From the NCBI RefSeq assembly GCF_000336615.1, contig NZ_AOLW01000010.1:1-64000 (forward strand): DNA of 64,000 nucleotides, read 5' to 3'. Below are positions 42,199 to 51,224 of the stretch, in pieces. The notes under the pieces were generated by a model. That model did no database searches. It saw only the letters and a list, made by a program, of their open reading frames with translations, and was not told the DNA's origin. The DNA is from Haloarcula amylolytica JCM 13557 (GTDB taxonomy: Archaea > Halobacteriota > Halobacteria > Halobacteriales > Haloarculaceae). Positions within the stretch are counted from its first letter, which is position 1, and each line of letters opens with the position of its first letter. Made by a program: the position numbers and the translations under genes.

Positions 42199-43182
42199 TC
42201 ACTCCCCGGCCGCCGTCGTCTCGGGCGCAGCAGGCGATACCGTCGGCACCGCCACGCTGTCGAACACGTCAGCGACGACATCGTCGGCAGTCGTCCCGTC
42301 CACGGTCGCATCGGTCGTCAGGACTAGCCGGTGGGCCAGGACCGGCGCACCGACGGTCTGTACGTCGACCGGGCGCACGTACTCCCGGCCGGCGATCACC
42401 GCGTGGCTCCGGGCCGCTTCGAGCAGGCGCTGGCTCCCGCGAGGGGAGACGCCGACCTCGGTCCGAGCGTCTTGCCGGGTCCTGTGGACGATGTCGATGA
42501 GGTAGCTCAGGATGTCGTCGTCGACGGTCACCTGCTCGGGAACGGACTGTAAGCGGCGCACACCCTCCGGGTCGAGTATGCCGGCGGTCGAGGGGGCCTT
42601 GGACTCCCGCTCGGTCCGCTGGCGGAGCAGCCCCTTCTCGGCGCTGGCTTCGGGGTAGCCGATGCTAGTCTTGACGAGGAAGCGGTCGCGCTGAGCCTCG
42701 GGCAGGGGGAACACGCCCTCGCTCTCGACGGGGTTCTGGGTCGCGACGACGACGAACGGCTCCGGCAGCGGATGGGTGTCGCCGTCGACGGTGACTTGCC
42801 CCTCAGCCATCGCCTCAAGCAGCGCGGCCTGCGTTTTCGGCGGCGCGCGGTTGATCTCGTCGGCCAGTACGAAGTTGGCGAAGATCGGCCCCTCCGAGAA
42901 CTCGAACTCGCCGTCGCCCTCGCGGTAGACGTGCGTCCCGGTTACATCCGCCGGCAGCAGGTCCGGCGTGAACTGGACCCGCGAGAAGGAGACCCCCAGC
43001 GCAGATGCGAAGCTCCGGGCGGTCAGCGTCTTGCCGGTCCCCGGTACGTCCTCGATGAGGACGTGACCACGGGCGAGGACGGCGGTCAGCACGGTTTCGA
43101 GGAACTCCCGCTCGGCGACGACGCTCCCAGAAACCGTATCGAGGATCCGGTCGCAGTCGGCACAGGCGTCTGAAACGTCCAT
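42199..43182 (-). CDS. MoxR-type AAA+ ATPase
   Basis: A 327-aa AAA+ chaperone-like ATPase. Walker A is EDVPGTGKT (near 45-53), Walker B is NFVLADEINRAPP (near 106-118), and sensor 1 region reads VVATQNPVESEGVFPLPEAQRDRFL. MoxR proteins remodel partner proteins carrying vWA-like domains, here most likely the DUF58 protein three genes on. It is the first gene of the four-gene operon; minus-strand TAACATATC lies about 28 nt before the ATG. The upstream 18 residues in frame are excluded. Confidence 0.93.
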   Translation of the reverse strand: MDVSDACADCDRILDTVSGSVVAEREFLETVLTAVLARGHVLIEDVPGTGKTLTARSFASALGVSFSRVQFTPDLLPADVTGTHVYREGDGEFEFSEGPIFANFVLADEINRAPPKTQAALLEAMAEGQVTVDGDTHPLPEPFVVVATQNPVESEGVFPLPEAQRDRFLVKTSIGYPEASAEKGLLRQRTERESKAPSTAGILDPEGVRRLQSVPEQVTVDDDILSYLIDIVHRTRQDARTEVGVSPRGSQRLLEAARSHAVIAGREYVRPVDVQTVGAPVLAHRLVLTTDATVDGTTADDVVADVFDSVAVPTVSPAAPETTAAGE

Positions 43183-43249
43183 CGTACTCCCGGCTGGGAC
43201 CCCCGATATGTTAGTAGTATGAACCCAGCTTCTCACCGAGAAAACGGGG

Positions 43250-44224
43250 TCAGACGACGGCCAGTCCGCTCGGGACCTGGTCGTACTCGGCTGGCCAGCC
43301 CACGCCGTCGGGACCCTCCCGAGTCCACGTCTCCCCGCGCTGCGACTGGAACAGGCCGTAGTTCGTCAACGCGAGGAAGCCGTCGTCCGGGTCGGCGGTG
43401 AGAATCGGCCGGGCCAGTCCCGCCGGCCCCGGTAGACCGTCCATCGACTGTCTCCACCGGTCACCACCCCATCGATACACGTAGCTCTCGCCGCTGGTGC
43501 TGTGGGCCGACCGAGGGCCGCTGGCCGCCGAGACGACGATGCAGTCCGGATCGTCAGGATGGACGGCTAGCCCCCACACGTACCGATGTTCTAATCCTTC
43601 CTGCGGATGGGTCCATGTCTCGCCGCGGTCGGTCGACAGCGCGTAGCCGTCACCGGCGGCGGTGTACACCCGGTCCGGGGCGTCGGGGTGGGTCGCCAGC
43701 GTGTGGTTGTCCCGCCGCGCGCCGTCGGGGTGGTCGACCCACCTCTCGCCGCCGTCGGGACTGCGGACGAACGCGCCGGCCTCGATGGCGGCGTACACCT
43801 GCTCCGGGTCGTCCGGCGCGAGGGCGATCCACCGGACGTGGTGGGTGTCGGGCCGCGGCGGGAACGACCACCGCGAAGCCGAGTCCAGTTCCGTCAGCCC
43901 GGAGTTCTCAGTCCACGTCTCTCCACCGTCGGTCGACTGATAGACCGCGCTCGGCTCCGTCCCGGCCCACACCACGTCGGCGTCGTGTGGGCTGACTGTG
44001 ACGCTCGTCACGCGGTCCCCGGCGTCAAGGGCCGACTCCCACGTCGCTCCGCCATCGGTCGTCCGCTGGAGGCCAGCAGCGGCGGTTCCCACGAAGGCAC
44101 GCCCCAATTCGGCCGCTCCTGCAGCGACACACTCGATATTGTGGCCGAGGAGGCCGTCGTCCCAGCCGCTGTGGCCGTCGCCGACGAGGACGCGATCACC
44201 GAGCGCAGCGTAGGCGGTGTGCAT
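43250..44224 (-). CDS. BNR/sialidase-type beta-propeller protein
   Basis: A 324-aa beta-propeller with Asp-box (S/T-x-D-x-G-x-T-W) repeats: TTDGGATW (about 55), STDGGETW (about 96), SPDGGERW (about 164), STDRGETW (about 208) and a degenerate SQRGETW (about 303). No signal peptide is visible, so it would be cytoplasmic. Such proteins resemble photosystem-stability-factor/VPS10-type propellers and bind protein or sugar ligands; function is unknown. Residue NG... none of the sialidase catalytic Arg triad could be confirmed. Confidence 0.85.
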   Translation of the reverse strand: MHTAYAALGDRVLVGDGHSGWDDGLLGHNIECVAAGAAELGRAFVGTAAAGLQRTTDGGATWESALDAGDRVTSVTVSPHDADVVWAGTEPSAVYQSTDGGETWTENSGLTELDSASRWSFPPRPDTHHVRWIALAPDDPEQVYAAIEAGAFVRSPDGGERWVDHPDGARRDNHTLATHPDAPDRVYTAAGDGYALSTDRGETWTHPQEGLEHRYVWGLAVHPDDPDCIVVSAASGPRSAHSTSGESYVYRWGGDRWRQSMDGLPGPAGLARPILTADPDDGFLALTNYGLFQSQRGETWTREGPDGVGWPAEYDQVPSGLAVV

Positions 44225-44325
44225 GGCCGACTGTACGACGCCCGAGCCAAGAACACTGGCGGTGTCAGCGACTGACCGACCGCGTCAACGCGAAGACGTA
44301 CAGCGCGGCGAAGCAGCCGCCGAGC

Positions 44326-46233
44326 TTAGTCGTCGGCGGCGACCGTTTCGGTCCCGATCCGGCGGTCGAGGAAGCCATCGAGCAGGCGGAACAGCCGCGT
44401 TTTCTGCTCGATGTCGGAAGAGGCGTGGCCCTCCTCGCCGAGTTCCCGATACTCGAAATCGCCGTCCGGTCCCTCGGTGTAGCCGGCGGCTTCGAGCGCG
44501 TCGCGGAACAGGCGGGCCTGCGAGACGGGGACCCGGCGGTCGTTGACGCCGTGGACGATGAACAGCGGGGCGTCGAGGTTATCGGCGTGGGTGACGGGCG
44601 ACCGCTCCTCGTACAGGGCCGGGTTCTCCGCCGGGGTGCCCATGTTCTTCTCCATGAGCTCAGTCCGGTAGTGTGGCATCGTGTTCTCGTACTGGTCTTC
44701 GAGGTCCGTGAGGCCGATCCAGGCGACGCCGGCGTCGTACAGGTCAGGGTACTGGACCATTTGCCAGTACGCCGAGTAGCCGCCGTAGGAGCCGCCGAAG
44801 ACGACGACGCGGTCCTCGTCTACCCACTCACGCGTCGCGAGGACGTGCTCGGCGGCCGAGGCCACGTCGCCCTGCTCGGCCCCGCCCCAGTCGTCGTACA
44901 GTTCGCGGATGAACTCGCGGCCGTGGCCGGTCGAGCCCCGGTAGTTCACCTGCAACACCGAGAAGCCCCGGTGGACGAGGAACTGCGTGTAGAGGTCGAA
45001 GGACTTGCTGTCCATCCCGCGCGGGCCGCCGTGGGGATTCACGATGAGCGGCGACGGCCGCTCGCCAGAATCGTAGAGGAGACAGCCGATCTCCAGCGTG
45101 TTGTAAGGGTCGTACTCGACTGCGGCCTGCCACGTCTCTGGGACGCCGTCGGACTCGATGGCGAAGTACTCGGCGTCGGCGAAGGCCTCGGGCGAGAACG
45201 GTCCGTACTCCGCCTCGACGAGAGTCGTCGTTTCGTCGGCGGTGAGGTCGTAGGCGAGCAGTTCGGGCCGGTTCGTCGGCGTTGTGTGGAGCGTCAGCAA
45301 GCGGTCCCCGGAAAGCACCGGGTCGCCGCCCATCATGCCGAAGGAGGCGACGCCCTCGGGCAGGTCGAGTTCGCGCTCCTCGCCGGATTCGATGCCGTAC
45401 ACGACGGGCACCTTCGTGGCCTCACGGGTCCGAACGGCCAAGAACCGCTCACCGTCGGGCAGGAACGCCTGTGGCTCCTCCTCGTACTCACCACCGAACC
45501 ACGTTACCTCGTCCGTCTCCAGGTCGTAGACGCCGCTCCGGGACAGGTCGTCGCTGTTGTCCACGACCAGCAGGCGGTCGCCGTCGGGTCCCCAGTCGGC
45601 CGGGGCGGCCTCCGCGCCGGTGACACCGATTTCGAGGGGCTTCGGGTTTGCCCCGTCAGCGTCGCTCACGTACACGTCCATGTTGTCGAAGTCGTCGGTC
45701 TCGTTGGTCGCGTACGCCAACTGCGACCCGTCGGGCGAGAGCAGTCCCGTGTGAACCGCGCGGTCGTAGTCGGTGAGTTTGGTCGTCTCGGCGCTCGGGA
45801 GGTCGTGACTGTAGAGGTTCATCTGGCCGTCGCGTGTCGACCCCAGAAGCAGCGTCTCGCCGTCCTCGCCCACGTCCTGTATCACCACCTGCCCGTCCAT
45901 CTCGACGACTGCCTCGACCGACCCGTCGCGGTCGATGGCGTACACGTCGTTCTGTTCGTTGCCGTCGTCGTCGAGGTGGAAGAACACGCGCTCGCCATCG
46001 GCTCCCCACTCGACGTGCCAGCGGGCGCTCCGTGGCACCTCGCCGTCGCTCCACTGCTCGCAGGTCCCGCTCTCGACATCGAGGATGTGGAGTTCGTTGC
46101 GCCCGCTCACGTCGTAGTAGAAGGCCACTTCGTCGCCGTCGGGGGACGCCGTCGGATGGGCCAGCGTCGGGAGTCCGGCGAGTTCCTCCAGTACCGTTTC
46201 GGGGTCCGTTTCACCGCTTTCAGGGTCGGACAT
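44326..46233 (-). CDS. S9 family serine peptidase (acylaminoacyl-peptidase/prolyl-oligopeptidase-like)
   Basis: A 635-aa cytoplasmic peptidase: N-terminal beta-propeller (about 15-365) with repeated DG/SPDG blades, then an alpha/beta-hydrolase domain. The catalytic triad is Ser482 in GGSYGGYS, Asp565 in HGVNDRRVP and His603 in EEGHASS. This layout matches acylaminoacyl peptidases, which release blocked or oligopeptide N termini. The C-terminal tail is a short acidic extension. It is divergent from nothing close; the next gene on this strand ends 110 nt upstream. Confidence 0.93.
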   Translation of the reverse strand: MSDPESGETDPETVLEELAGLPTLAHPTASPDGDEVAFYYDVSGRNELHILDVESGTCEQWSDGEVPRSARWHVEWGADGERVFFHLDDDGNEQNDVYAIDRDGSVEAVVEMDGQVVIQDVGEDGETLLLGSTRDGQMNLYSHDLPSAETTKLTDYDRAVHTGLLSPDGSQLAYATNETDDFDNMDVYVSDADGANPKPLEIGVTGAEAAPADWGPDGDRLLVVDNSDDLSRSGVYDLETDEVTWFGGEYEEEPQAFLPDGERFLAVRTREATKVPVVYGIESGEERELDLPEGVASFGMMGGDPVLSGDRLLTLHTTPTNRPELLAYDLTADETTTLVEAEYGPFSPEAFADAEYFAIESDGVPETWQAAVEYDPYNTLEIGCLLYDSGERPSPLIVNPHGGPRGMDSKSFDLYTQFLVHRGFSVLQVNYRGSTGHGREFIRELYDDWGGAEQGDVASAAEHVLATREWVDEDRVVVFGGSYGGYSAYWQMVQYPDLYDAGVAWIGLTDLEDQYENTMPHYRTELMEKNMGTPAENPALYEERSPVTHADNLDAPLFIVHGVNDRRVPVSQARLFRDALEAAGYTEGPDGDFEYRELGEEGHASSDIEQKTRLFRLLDGFLDRRIGTETVAADD

Positions 46234-46342
46234 ACGACGTGTGCTAACTCCGGATAGATTGTAGTTGTTCTGCCGACACGAGAGCGCATGTGGTCTGGAT
46301 TACTGTTCCTGTCGCCTCCGATGGGCGGTACCCACAGACAGA

Positions 46343-47110
46343 CTACGGCGTCCACCAGCGCAGGCCGACCATCACGAACACGATTGCCAGTTGCAACAGC
46401 CCCTGCAGGCCGCCCAGCTTGGCGTTTCGCATCCCTATCTCGGAGACGAGCTCAACGTCCGGGTTCTCGGAGACGACCTGCCGGTAGATGCGGATTTCGC
46501 CGGGGAGGATGACGCCGAAGCCCTGCACGGACAGCAGGGTCACGATAGCGAGCGTCGCGACGATCCACCACGAGGTCATCGCGAAGGCCGGCAGCGTGGC
46601 CGCCAGATACGCGCCGGAACCAACGACGGCGACGCCGAGGACGCCCAGCGTCTTCGGGTCGGTCAGCGCATCGAACTGGGAGCCGATGAGGAGGACGACC
46701 GGAATCAGCGTCGCGGCGGTCAGCAGCGCCAGCCACGGGTCGGCGTTGGGGAACTTCCCGAGCCTGAGCGCCAGCAGGATGCCGCCGGCGATGGTCACCG
46801 TCGCCAGTGTCGGCATCAGGAACGTCATCTTGGGCGTGAACGAGGCGAAGAAGTCGGCCCGTGCCTCAGATTCCTGGCCGCCAAGCACTGGCCCCAACAC
46901 GAGCCCCATGAACAGGTCGATGCCGGTCCACAGCACCCCAGCCATCACATGTACGTAGGTTAGCGCCCGGATGTTGCCGCTGGCGACGGCCCCCGCAAAC
47001 GCAATGAGCGGGACTGCGACTGCGCCCACGGCAAAGGCCGGGTTCGCCTGCTTCGCCAGCCCACCGATACCCCGTTTCCGCTCGATGCGGTCCGCTGTCG
47101 ACTGCGCCAT
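46343..47110 (-). CDS. polytopic membrane protein, hypothetical
   Basis: A 255-aa protein with about six or seven hydrophobic segments (from residue 25 on) and a short basic N terminus. A His in TYVHVMAGVLWTGIDLF and Asp/Gly pairs inside helices resemble CopD/DUF2269-like membrane proteins, but the match is weak. No motif assigns a function. A cytoplasmic loop near 205-228 carries EIRIYRQVVSENPDVE. It is divergent from the toxin-antitoxin pair. Confidence 0.75.
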   Translation of the reverse strand: MAQSTADRIERKRGIGGLAKQANPAFAVGAVAVPLIAFAGAVASGNIRALTYVHVMAGVLWTGIDLFMGLVLGPVLGGQESEARADFFASFTPKMTFLMPTLATVTIAGGILLALRLGKFPNADPWLALLTAATLIPVVLLIGSQFDALTDPKTLGVLGVAVVGSGAYLAATLPAFAMTSWWIVATLAIVTLLSVQGFGVILPGEIRIYRQVVSENPDVELVSEIGMRNAKLGGLQGLLQLAIVFVMVGLRWWTP

Positions 47111-47215
47111 AGCTGGCTATATCAGGTTTCGCCGTCGACTAAAACGTGGTGGCAGGTGCGGAGATTTATCCCGGAACACGGCATCACTCTCAGGTATGAC
47201 CGCACGCTTAATACG

Positions 47216-47231
47216 ATGCAATACGTTGCAT
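47216..47231. promoter_or_regulatory. inverted-repeat operator at antitoxin promoter
   Basis: ATGCAATACGTTGCAT: perfect 6-bp arms ATGCAA/TTGCAT around TACG. It ends 5 nt before the preferred antitoxin ATG (47237) and just after a TATA-like CTTAATAC (about 47206), i.e. between TATA and start, where a bound repressor would block transcription. Autoregulation by the antitoxin is inferred. Confidence 0.6.
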
Positions 47232-47236
47232 TTCGC

Positions 47237-47533
47237 ATGGAGAACGTCACTACTCGAATGAGCGATACGGAACTCGATCTGGTGGCGCGTCTCGCTGAGG
47301 CGAAAGGAGAGAGTCGGAGCGACGCGATCCGACAGGCGATCCGGCAAGGCGCTCGCGAGGAACTCATTCGGGTCGCCCTCCAGCGCTATCAGGACGGAGC
47401 GGTCGGGATGCGCGGTGCGGCGGAGTTGGCAGGGCTCACCATCGCGGAGATGATGGCTGAAGCGAACGACCGCGGAGTTCTGTCGAACTACGACGAGGTC
47501 GATCTGGCCGACGACGTAGACGCACTTCGATGA
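47237..47533 (+). CDS. antitoxin with ribbon-helix-helix N terminus (UPF0175-like)
   Basis: A 98-aa protein. The N-terminal half has RHH character (MENVTTRMSDTELDLVARLAE then SRSDAIRQAIRQGAREEL), and the C-terminal half (YQDGAVGMRGAAELAGLTIAEMMAEANDRGV) matches the UPF0175 pattern of a helix-turn-helix-like segment. It overlaps the following PIN-type gene by 4 nt (ATGA), the normal antitoxin-first order. ATG at 47237 is chosen from TATA spacing; the ATG at 47216 lies inside the inverted repeat. Confidence 0.85.
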   Translation: MENVTTRMSDTELDLVARLAEAKGESRSDAIRQAIRQGAREELIRVALQRYQDGAVGMRGAAELAGLTIAEMMAEANDRGVLSNYDEVDLADDVDALR

Positions 47534-48111
47534 TCTGGAACGGGCGGGTCGTACTTCTTGATGCGAGCGTTATTATTAGATTAGCTGAAACCGGGTCGAT
47601 TGATTTACTCGATTCCGTGCGTGGTGGATTGGTCGTCCCTCGGGCGGTAAAATTCGAGATCTCGAAAGAGCCTGCTAAATCAGCACTCGACACCTGCATA
47701 GATGAAGGGAGTATCGTTCAAACTAATATTCTCGCCTGGGCCGGAGAGGAAGATCAAGATGAACTCGTTTCCGATTCAGCGGCTCGACTCGGGAACGATC
47801 CTGGGTCAGTAATCGATACCGAAAGAAAAGTTCCAATGATCGTCGACGGCGATGTTGCACTGCTCACCGGCGCTCGACTTGCGGACGAGTGTGTCGTCAT
47901 CACCGATGACAAACCGCTCCGGAAGGCTTGTAAGTCAATATCGCTACCGGTTTCGGGGACAATCGGTGTACTCGTCCGTGCCGTGGAAACCGGGGATATC
48001 GATCCAGACGCCGCAAAGGAGACGCTCTATGCGATGGATGAAGTCGGAGCCCGCCTCAGTGCGAGTCTCGTGAAGCGAGCGGAGCGATTGATCGACGACG
48101 CGGCCAATTAG
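47530..48111 (+). CDS. PIN-like (DUF3368) ribonuclease toxin
   Basis: A 193-aa PIN-like protein likely to cut RNA when freed from its antitoxin. Candidate acidic metal ligands are Asp11 (LLDASVII), Glu43 (KFEIS), Asp106/Asp108 (IVDGDVALL) and Asp126/Asp127 (ITDDKPLR). The C-terminal VSGTIGVLVRA segment is characteristic of DUF3368. The 5' part is markedly A/T-rich (ATTATTAGATTAGC), unlike surrounding genes, supporting acquisition. It overlaps the antitoxin gene and ends 4 nt into the convergent uvrA stop region. Confidence 0.86.
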   Translation: MIWNGRVVLLDASVIIRLAETGSIDLLDSVRGGLVVPRAVKFEISKEPAKSALDTCIDEGSIVQTNILAWAGEEDQDELVSDSAARLGNDPGSVIDTERKVPMIVDGDVALLTGARLADECVVITDDKPLRKACKSISLPVSGTIGVLVRAVETGDIDPDAAKETLYAMDEVGARLSASLVKRAERLIDDAAN

Positions 48112-51089
48112 TCGTCGTCCGCAGCCGGCTGTTCGGCCGATAGCTCGCGGTCTGCTCGCGGCCCCTCAAGCTCGACGTTCGGCAGGAGGTCACGGAGGTA
48201 CTGCCCGGTGTAGGACGCCTCGGTCCGGGCCACGTCCTCCGGGGTGCCCTCGGCGACGAGTTCGCCGCCGTTCTCGCCGCCCTCCGGCCCGAGGTCGATG
48301 ATGTGGTCGGCGTTTTTCACCAGGTCGAGTTCGTGCTCGATGACAACCACCGTGTTGCCGTCGTCGGTGAGCCGGTGGAGCACGTCGATGAGCTTCCGCT
48401 CGTCCTCAGGGTGGAGCCCGGTCGTGGGTTCGTCAAGCAGGTACAGCGTCTCGCCGGAGTCCTTCTTGCCGAGTTCCTCGGCGAGCTTGACGCGCTGGGC
48501 CTCGCCGCCGGAGAGCGTGGTCGAAGGCTGGCCCAGCCGCATGTAGTCCAGGCCCACGTCCTTCAGGAGTTCCAGCCGGCGGCGAATCCCCGAATGGCTC
48601 TCGAAGAAGTCGTAGGCCTCCTCGACGGTCATCTCCAGCACGTCGGCGATGGTCGCGCCCTTGTAGGTCACGTCCAGCGTCTCGTCGTTGTAGCGCGCGC
48701 CGCCACACTCCTCGCAGGGCACCGTCACGTCCGAGAGGAAGTTCATGTCGATGGTGACCGTCCCCTGGCCGCCACAGCCCTCACAGCGGCCGCCCTTGAC
48801 GTTGAACGAGAACCGGCCGACCTCGTAGCCGCGCTGTTTCGCCAGGTTCGTCTCGGCGAACAGCTCCCGGATGTGGTCGAAGACGTTGGTGTACGTCGCC
48901 GGGTTCGAGCGAGGGGTGCGGCCGATGGGCGACTGGTCGATGAGCCGCACCGTCTCGATGTCGTCGAGGCCGTCGATGGCGTCGTGTTCGCCCGGGTTCA
49001 CGTCAGTATCGTTCATCCGACGGACAACGCCCTTGTACAGCACGTCGTGCATCAGCGTCGACTTCCCGGAGCCGGAGACGCCTGTGATGGCGGTGAAGGT
49101 CCCCAGCGGGATGGACACGTCGAGGTCCGCGAGGTTGTGCTGGCGAGCGCCCCGAACCGTAATTTCGCCGTCGGAATCCCGGCGGCTGTCGGGGACCGGA
49201 ATCGTCCGCTCGCCCGAGAGGTACTTCCCGGTCACCGACTCGTCGGTGTCGATGAGGTCGTCCATCGGGCCGTTGACGACGACCTCGCCGCCGCGTTTGC
49301 CCGGCCCGGGACCCATGTCGATTATCTGGTCGGCCCGCCGCATCGTCTCGGTGTCGTGCTCGACCACGAGCAGGGTGTTGCCGAGGTCCCGGAGCTCTTC
49401 GAGGGTGTTCAGCAGGCGGTCGTTGTCCCGCTGGTGCAGGCCAATCGACGGCTCGTCGAGGACGTAGAGGACGCCGACGAGGCCGCTGCCGATCTGCGTT
49501 GCGAGGCGAATCCGCTGGCTCTCGCCGCCGGACAGCGTCGAGGCCTCGCGGTCCAGCGTCAGGTAGTCCAGGCCGACCTCGGTCATGAAGCCAAGGCGGG
49601 CCCGGATTTCCTTGAGGATCTCCTCGGCGATCTTTCGGTCGCGGGCCGAGAGGGTCTCTTCCATGCCCTCGAAGTGCGCCAGCGCGTCGCTGATGGACAT
49701 CTCGTTGACCTCGGTTATCGAGGTGCCGTCCACGAGGACCGCCCGCGACTCGGCTTTGAGTCGCGTCCCCTCGCAGGCCGGGCACGTCGTCGTGGCCATG
49801 AACTCCTCGATGTGTTCGCGGGCGCGGTCCGAATCCGTCTCGACGTGTCGCCGCTCCAGGTTGGGGATGACGCCCTCGAAGCGCTCGGTCTTCTCTCGGG
49901 TGCCGTTCTTCGTTCGCCACTCGAAGTGGACCTGGCTGTCGGTCCCGTAGAGGAACTGCCGCCGGATGGACTCGTCTAGCTCCTCGAACGGTGTCGAGAG
50001 GTCCACGCCGAAGTGCTCGGCGACGTTGTCCAGTTGCCGCGAGTAGTACGTCCGGTCGTAGCTCCAGGGCTCGAAGACGTGCTTGAGCGGCTTCGTCGGG
50101 TCGGTGATGACGAGGTCCTCGCTGACCTCTTTCGTCTCGCCCAACCCCTCACACTCCGGGCAGGCTCCGTGGGGTGAGTTGAACGAGAACGACCGCGTCT
50201 CTATTTCGGAGATATCGATGCCACAGTGGGTACAGGCCAGGTCTTCTGAAAGCTCGACAACGACACGATCCGAGGAGGCTCCGTCGCCTTCCTCGTCCCC
50301 GTCGGCGAGGTCGCCGGTGGCTCTGGCATCCGACCCACCGAGCGTCTCCGCAGCGCCCGCCGCCGGGTCTGGCAGGATGACCTTCAGCGTCCCGTCGGCC
50401 TCTTCGAGCGCGGTCTCGACGGAGTCCGTGATGCGCGAGCGGGCGTCCGGCGAGATCTTCACGCGGTCCACGACCACGTCGACCGTGTGGTCGTAGTTCT
50501 CGTCCAGTTCAGGTCGGTCCATCGTGAGGTCGAACTCCTCGCCGTCGACCTCGACGCGGCTGTACCCCTCGCTCACGAGGTCGTCGAACAGGTCTTCGAA
50601 GGCTCCCTTCTGGTCGCGGACGACCGGCGCACACAGCTTGGCGCGGGTCCCCTCGGGGAGTTCCAGAATCCGGGAGACCATGTTCTGTGCGGACTGCTCA
50701 CCGACCTCGCGGCCACACTCCGGACAGTGAGGCGTGCCGACGCGCGCGTAGAGCAAACGGAGGTAGTCGTGCAGTTCAGTGACGGTCCCGACCGTCGAGC
50801 GGGGGTTGTTGGCCGCGTTCTTCTGGTCGATAGAGATGGCCGGTGACAGGCCCTCGACGTTCTCGACCTGTGGCTTGTCCATCTGCCCCAGGAAGTTCCG
50901 TGCGTAGGCGGAGAGCGATTCGATGTAGCGCCGCTGGCCCTCGGCGTACACCGTCTCGAATGCGAGCGAGGATTTGCCCGACCCCGACAGCCCGGTGACG
51001 ACTGTCAGTTCCTCGCGGGGAATCTCCACGTCGACGTCCTTGAGGTTGTGTTCCTCGGCCCCTCGGACCTCGATTATATCCTTGCTCAT
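48108..51089 (-). CDS. uvrA: excinuclease ABC subunit A
   Basis: A 993-aa nucleotide-excision-repair ATPase that finds bulky DNA damage with UvrB. It has two ABC modules: Walker A GLSGSGKSS at 33-41 and GVSGSGKST near 668-676, signatures LSGGESQRIRLA and LSGGEAQRVKLA, and zinc modules (CTHCGIDISE... and CEGCGGQGTVTIDMNFLSDVTVPCEECGG). An Asp/Ser/Gly-rich insertion (around 245-278) before the first zinc module is a halophilic expansion. No uvrB or uvrC is nearby. Length and motifs are complete. Confidence 0.97.
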   Translation of the reverse strand: MSKDIIEVRGAEEHNLKDVDVEIPREELTVVTGLSGSGKSSLAFETVYAEGQRRYIESLSAYARNFLGQMDKPQVENVEGLSPAISIDQKNAANNPRSTVGTVTELHDYLRLLYARVGTPHCPECGREVGEQSAQNMVSRILELPEGTRAKLCAPVVRDQKGAFEDLFDDLVSEGYSRVEVDGEEFDLTMDRPELDENYDHTVDVVVDRVKISPDARSRITDSVETALEEADGTLKVILPDPAAGAAETLGGSDARATGDLADGDEEGDGASSDRVVVELSEDLACTHCGIDISEIETRSFSFNSPHGACPECEGLGETKEVSEDLVITDPTKPLKHVFEPWSYDRTYYSRQLDNVAEHFGVDLSTPFEELDESIRRQFLYGTDSQVHFEWRTKNGTREKTERFEGVIPNLERRHVETDSDRAREHIEEFMATTTCPACEGTRLKAESRAVLVDGTSITEVNEMSISDALAHFEGMEETLSARDRKIAEEILKEIRARLGFMTEVGLDYLTLDREASTLSGGESQRIRLATQIGSGLVGVLYVLDEPSIGLHQRDNDRLLNTLEELRDLGNTLLVVEHDTETMRRADQIIDMGPGPGKRGGEVVVNGPMDDLIDTDESVTGKYLSGERTIPVPDSRRDSDGEITVRGARQHNLADLDVSIPLGTFTAITGVSGSGKSTLMHDVLYKGVVRRMNDTDVNPGEHDAIDGLDDIETVRLIDQSPIGRTPRSNPATYTNVFDHIRELFAETNLAKQRGYEVGRFSFNVKGGRCEGCGGQGTVTIDMNFLSDVTVPCEECGGARYNDETLDVTYKGATIADVLEMTVEEAYDFFESHSGIRRRLELLKDVGLDYMRLGQPSTTLSGGEAQRVKLAEELGKKDSGETLYLLDEPTTGLHPEDERKLIDVLHRLTDDGNTVVVIEHELDLVKNADHIIDLGPEGGENGGELVAEGTPEDVARTEASYTGQYLRDLLPNVELEGPRADRELSAEQPAADDD

Positions 51090-51224
51090 TCTTGGATTTT
51101 ACTTGGTCGGTAGGCGGGAAACCCTGTCGGTTCGGGTCTCGGCGGCGGACTCCTTGCGTGGGCCTATTTTTATTTTGAACAGTGTGGCGAAAGATTTACC
51201 ACGAATATCGAATATGAGATTGGT

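Noticed and set aside
48303-49979. A 558-codon open frame opposite uvrA, and a 610-codon frame opposite the S9 peptidase (44425-46257)
   Set aside because: Both are antisense shadows of motif-complete genes and contain only repetitive Val/Asp/Arg/Gly/Leu composition.
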